Shown in pieces: positions 31,462-33,092 of a stretch of 33,092 nt of DNA. The stretch spans positions 1 to 33,092 of the forward strand of contig CAMPUL010000019.1 in the NCBI GenBank assembly GCA_946997215.1, in the 5' to 3' direction. The position numbers were made by a program, and so were the translations under genes. The DNA is from Gardnerella vaginalis. Lineage in GTDB: Bacteria > Actinomycetota > Actinomycetes > Actinomycetales > Bifidobacteriaceae. The notes under the pieces were generated by a model. It was not told the DNA's origin, searched no databases, and saw only the letters and a program-made list of their open reading frames with translations. How positions within the stretch are numbered: the first letter of the stretch is position 1; each line of letters begins with the position of its first letter.

Positions 31462-31477
31462 TACTCTACTACTCTAC
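31462..31477. repeat. 8-bp duplication spanning the pdtaS stop codon
   Basis: TACTCTAC occurs twice (31462-31469, 31470-31477). Read on the minus strand, the duplication produces two successive in-frame TAG codons at the end of the kinase gene. Confidence 0.7.
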
Positions 31478-32953
31478 TCCAGGCACGCGCAGCTTAATAT
31501 CTAGCAGAACGCGAGTTCCGCCTTCTCTGCGCGATTCCCACTTAACAGTGCCACCAAAATCGTTAGTAACAAAAGTGTTGATTAGCTGAGTGCCTAATCC
31601 AGATCCAGAAGACTTTGCCATTCCATGCAAGGATTCGCTTTCGATTCCGCCGCCATTGTCTTCTACAACAATACTAAGGTTGTCTCCACCACGACCAACA
31701 GAAATCGTAATATGACCTTCGCTCATTCCTTCAAAACCATGCTCAACTGCATTTGTAACAAGCTCGGTTAAAACAAGAGAAAGAGGCGTTGCATCTTGAG
31801 CTGCAAGCTTGCCGAATTTACCACAAAAATCAACCGTAATATTTTGATTTTGCGAAGCAAGTTCAATCGTCATTTTAAGCAAGCTAGAAATTACTTTGTC
31901 GAAGTCAACAACCTCATCGGCAGTCTGGCTTAAACCTTCGTGAACAAGAGCAATAGTTTGAACTCGCCTTTGAGCTTCTTCTAGCTCTTTTCTAACTTCG
32001 TACGACTTAGTTTTTCTAGCTTGAAGACGAAGCAAAGCAGAAACAGCTTGAAGATTATTCTTAACGCGATGATGAATCTCGGAAATGGTAGCGTTCTTAG
32101 TCTGAAGCTCCTTTTCTCTTCTAAGAACCTCCGTAACATCTCGGCAAAGAACAACTGCGCCAGTTCTATCGTTAGGCCCATAAAGCGGCAGCGAGCGCAT
32201 AGAAACAACGGAATTATTTACTTCTAACTCACAATCAACATCTGCTTTACCGCTTAAAACTAAAGGCAAGCTTTCGGGAACAACATCGTTTGTGTGAAGA
32301 AGACGCGCTCCAAACTCGCACAAGAACTCGCCTTGCATAGTGTTTAATCCGCCAAGTCTGCGGAAGCAGCTGATTGCGTTTGGAGAAGCATAACGAACAA
32401 CACCGCTTTCTTCTAAAATAATAAAACCGTCTGCAACTCGAGCATTGTGGCGCTGATTTAGCATTGAATCGTGGTACGGAAACTGCTCGCGCGCAATCAT
32501 GTCGAACAACGTTTTGCCAGCATTAATGCTTTCCGTCTCGTACCTACCGTTTGATTCTCTTGTTGCAAGATTTGTTTCCCTAAGAACAAGACCAAGCGTT
32601 TTGCCGTTGTGGCGAACTGGAGCGTAAACGTTGCAAACAGTAGCTCTGCCAACAGTTCTTAAAACCGAAGAGTGGAAACTTGTTTCTTTACTCATTGCTG
32701 CTTCTAGCTCATTATGCATTGATTCGTCTAGCTTTACGCCGAGTAAATCTTCGGTTCTAAGTGTGATTGCTGTAGATGGACGGCATTGTTCTGCTACAAC
32801 GTAATCGCCATTGCCATTTTGAATAACTAAAAGCAAGTCTGCAAAACTTAAATCTGCTATTACTTGCCAATCTGCTACGAGGTGATGCAACCATTCGCGA
32901 TCCGAATCGTCAAAATCTGGACGCGTTGCAAGAATATGAGAAAAATCAGCCAT
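31469..32953 (-). CDS. pdtaS: Soluble sensor histidine kinase, PdtaS-like (HisKA_2)
   Basis: Cytosolic kinase of the HisKA_2/HWE-type group. The N-terminal GAF-like region (about residues 1-150) and a PAS domain (about 165-285, ILEESGVVRYASPNAISCFR, GAVVLCRDVTEVLRR) precede the phospho-acceptor helix SEIHHRVKNNLQAVSALLRL (His near 295). A HATPase domain with LVLTELVTNAVEHGFEG (N box) and VVEDNGGGIESE, SGLGTQLI (G boxes) follows. There are no membrane segments. Domain order and adjacency to a WhiB1-like gene match mycobacterial PdtaS, which phosphorylates the RNA-binding ANTAR regulator PdtaR; PdtaR is not in this window. At 494 residues the length is normal. There is no ribosome-binding site before the ATG at 32953. 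A TATATT lies just upstream and a large tandem repeat begins 12 bases away. Confidence 0.9.
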   Translation of the reverse strand: MADFSHILATRPDFDDSDREWLHHLVADWQVIADLSFADLLLVIQNGNGDYVVAEQCRPSTAITLRTEDLLGVKLDESMHNELEAAMSKETSFHSSVLRTVGRATVCNVYAPVRHNGKTLGLVLRETNLATRESNGRYETESINAGKTLFDMIAREQFPYHDSMLNQRHNARVADGFIILEESGVVRYASPNAISCFRRLGGLNTMQGEFLCEFGARLLHTNDVVPESLPLVLSGKADVDCELEVNNSVVSMRSLPLYGPNDRTGAVVLCRDVTEVLRREKELQTKNATISEIHHRVKNNLQAVSALLRLQARKTKSYEVRKELEEAQRRVQTIALVHEGLSQTADEVVDFDKVISSLLKMTIELASQNQNITVDFCGKFGKLAAQDATPLSLVLTELVTNAVEHGFEGMSEGHITISVGRGGDNLSIVVEDNGGGIESESLHGMAKSSGSGLGTQLINTFVTNDFGGTVKWESRREGGTRVLLDIKLRVPGVE

Positions 32954-32964
32954 GTTTTAATAAT

Positions 32965-33092
32965 ATAAACACGCGAATATAAACACGCGAATATAAACAC
33001 GCGAATATAAGCAGACTAAATAAGCAGACCAAATAAACAGACCAAATAAACAGACCAAATAAACAGACCAAATAAACAGACCAAATAAACAG
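32965..33092. repeat. Tandem repeat array upstream of pdtaS (3 x 14 bp, then at least 6 x 13 bp), continuing past the edge
   Basis: Three identical copies of ATAAACACGCGAAT (32965-33006) are followed by 13-bp units ATAAGCAGACTAA and ATAAGCAGACCAA, then four identical ATAAACAGACCAA copies (33033-33084) and a partial copy to the window end. On the minus strand each 14-mer reads ATTCGCGTGTTTAT, so each junction creates a TATATT -10-like hexamer facing the kinase gene. Confidence 0.95.

Noticed and set aside
1..33092. tRNA or rRNA genes
   Set aside because: No cloverleaf with GTTCRA-type T-arm or rRNA segment was recognised in the intergenic gaps, which are all short.

Overview
The window reads as chromosome from a low-GC member of the Bifidobacteriaceae, most likely Gardnerella. 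The gene content is actinobacterial: WhiB, CarD, DUF3159 and DUF3710, a PdtaS-type kinase, two LytR-CpsA-Psr proteins and a zincin-like protein without HExxH. The gene order is bifidobacterial (RNA methyltransferase-pheS-pheT-argR), but base composition is clearly AT-leaning. Genus assignment is inference; no rRNA or tRNA gene is visible.

Layout. (1) 1-1415: the end of an accessory element, with a DUF4097-like gene cut by the window edge and a serine recombinase, lying just beyond the 3' end of a RumA/TrmA-family RNA methyltransferase gene. (2) 1705-5810, minus strand: the methyltransferase, DUF3159, DUF3710 and exonuclease III. (3) 6004-11573, minus: argR, pheT, pheS and a SpoU-type RNA methyltransferase. 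The arginine biosynthesis genes that surround argR in bifidobacteria are missing. (4) 11655-14451, minus: a cation diffusion facilitator, miaA and carD. (5) 14556-18738, plus: glgB followed by an OmpR-type response regulator and its histidine kinase. (6) 18806-20433, minus: a ComF-type phosphoribosyltransferase and a HAD phosphatase. (7) 20552-31025: an envelope-related block with the zincin-like protein, a DUF5719-like membrane-anchored protein, a very large membrane glycosyltransferase, two LCP glycopolymer ligases and an EccC/FtsK-like ATPase. (8) 31180-32953: a WhiB1-like regulator convergent with a PdtaS-like kinase.

The most unusual structure is not a gene. Short tandem repeats with 13-16 bp units sit immediately behind the ribosome-binding region, 12-21 bases from the start codon, of at least five genes (DUF3159, xthA, the CDF transporter, miaA and pdtaS). 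Each unit has a different sequence but similar length and placement. Further two-copy duplications straddle stop codons. This looks like a genome-wide replication-slippage process that fills short gaps and could tune expression by copy number. Other points of interest are the recombinase/RNA-methyltransferase junction with an 11-bp-phased repeat, the orphan argR, a standalone EccC-like ATPase with a hairpin touching its start codon, and in-frame minisatellites inside the SpoU methyltransferase.

No gene-free stretch exceeds 300 bases. The longest are 1416-1704 (recombinase upstream region) and 6547-6789 (between argR and pheT), both described below.
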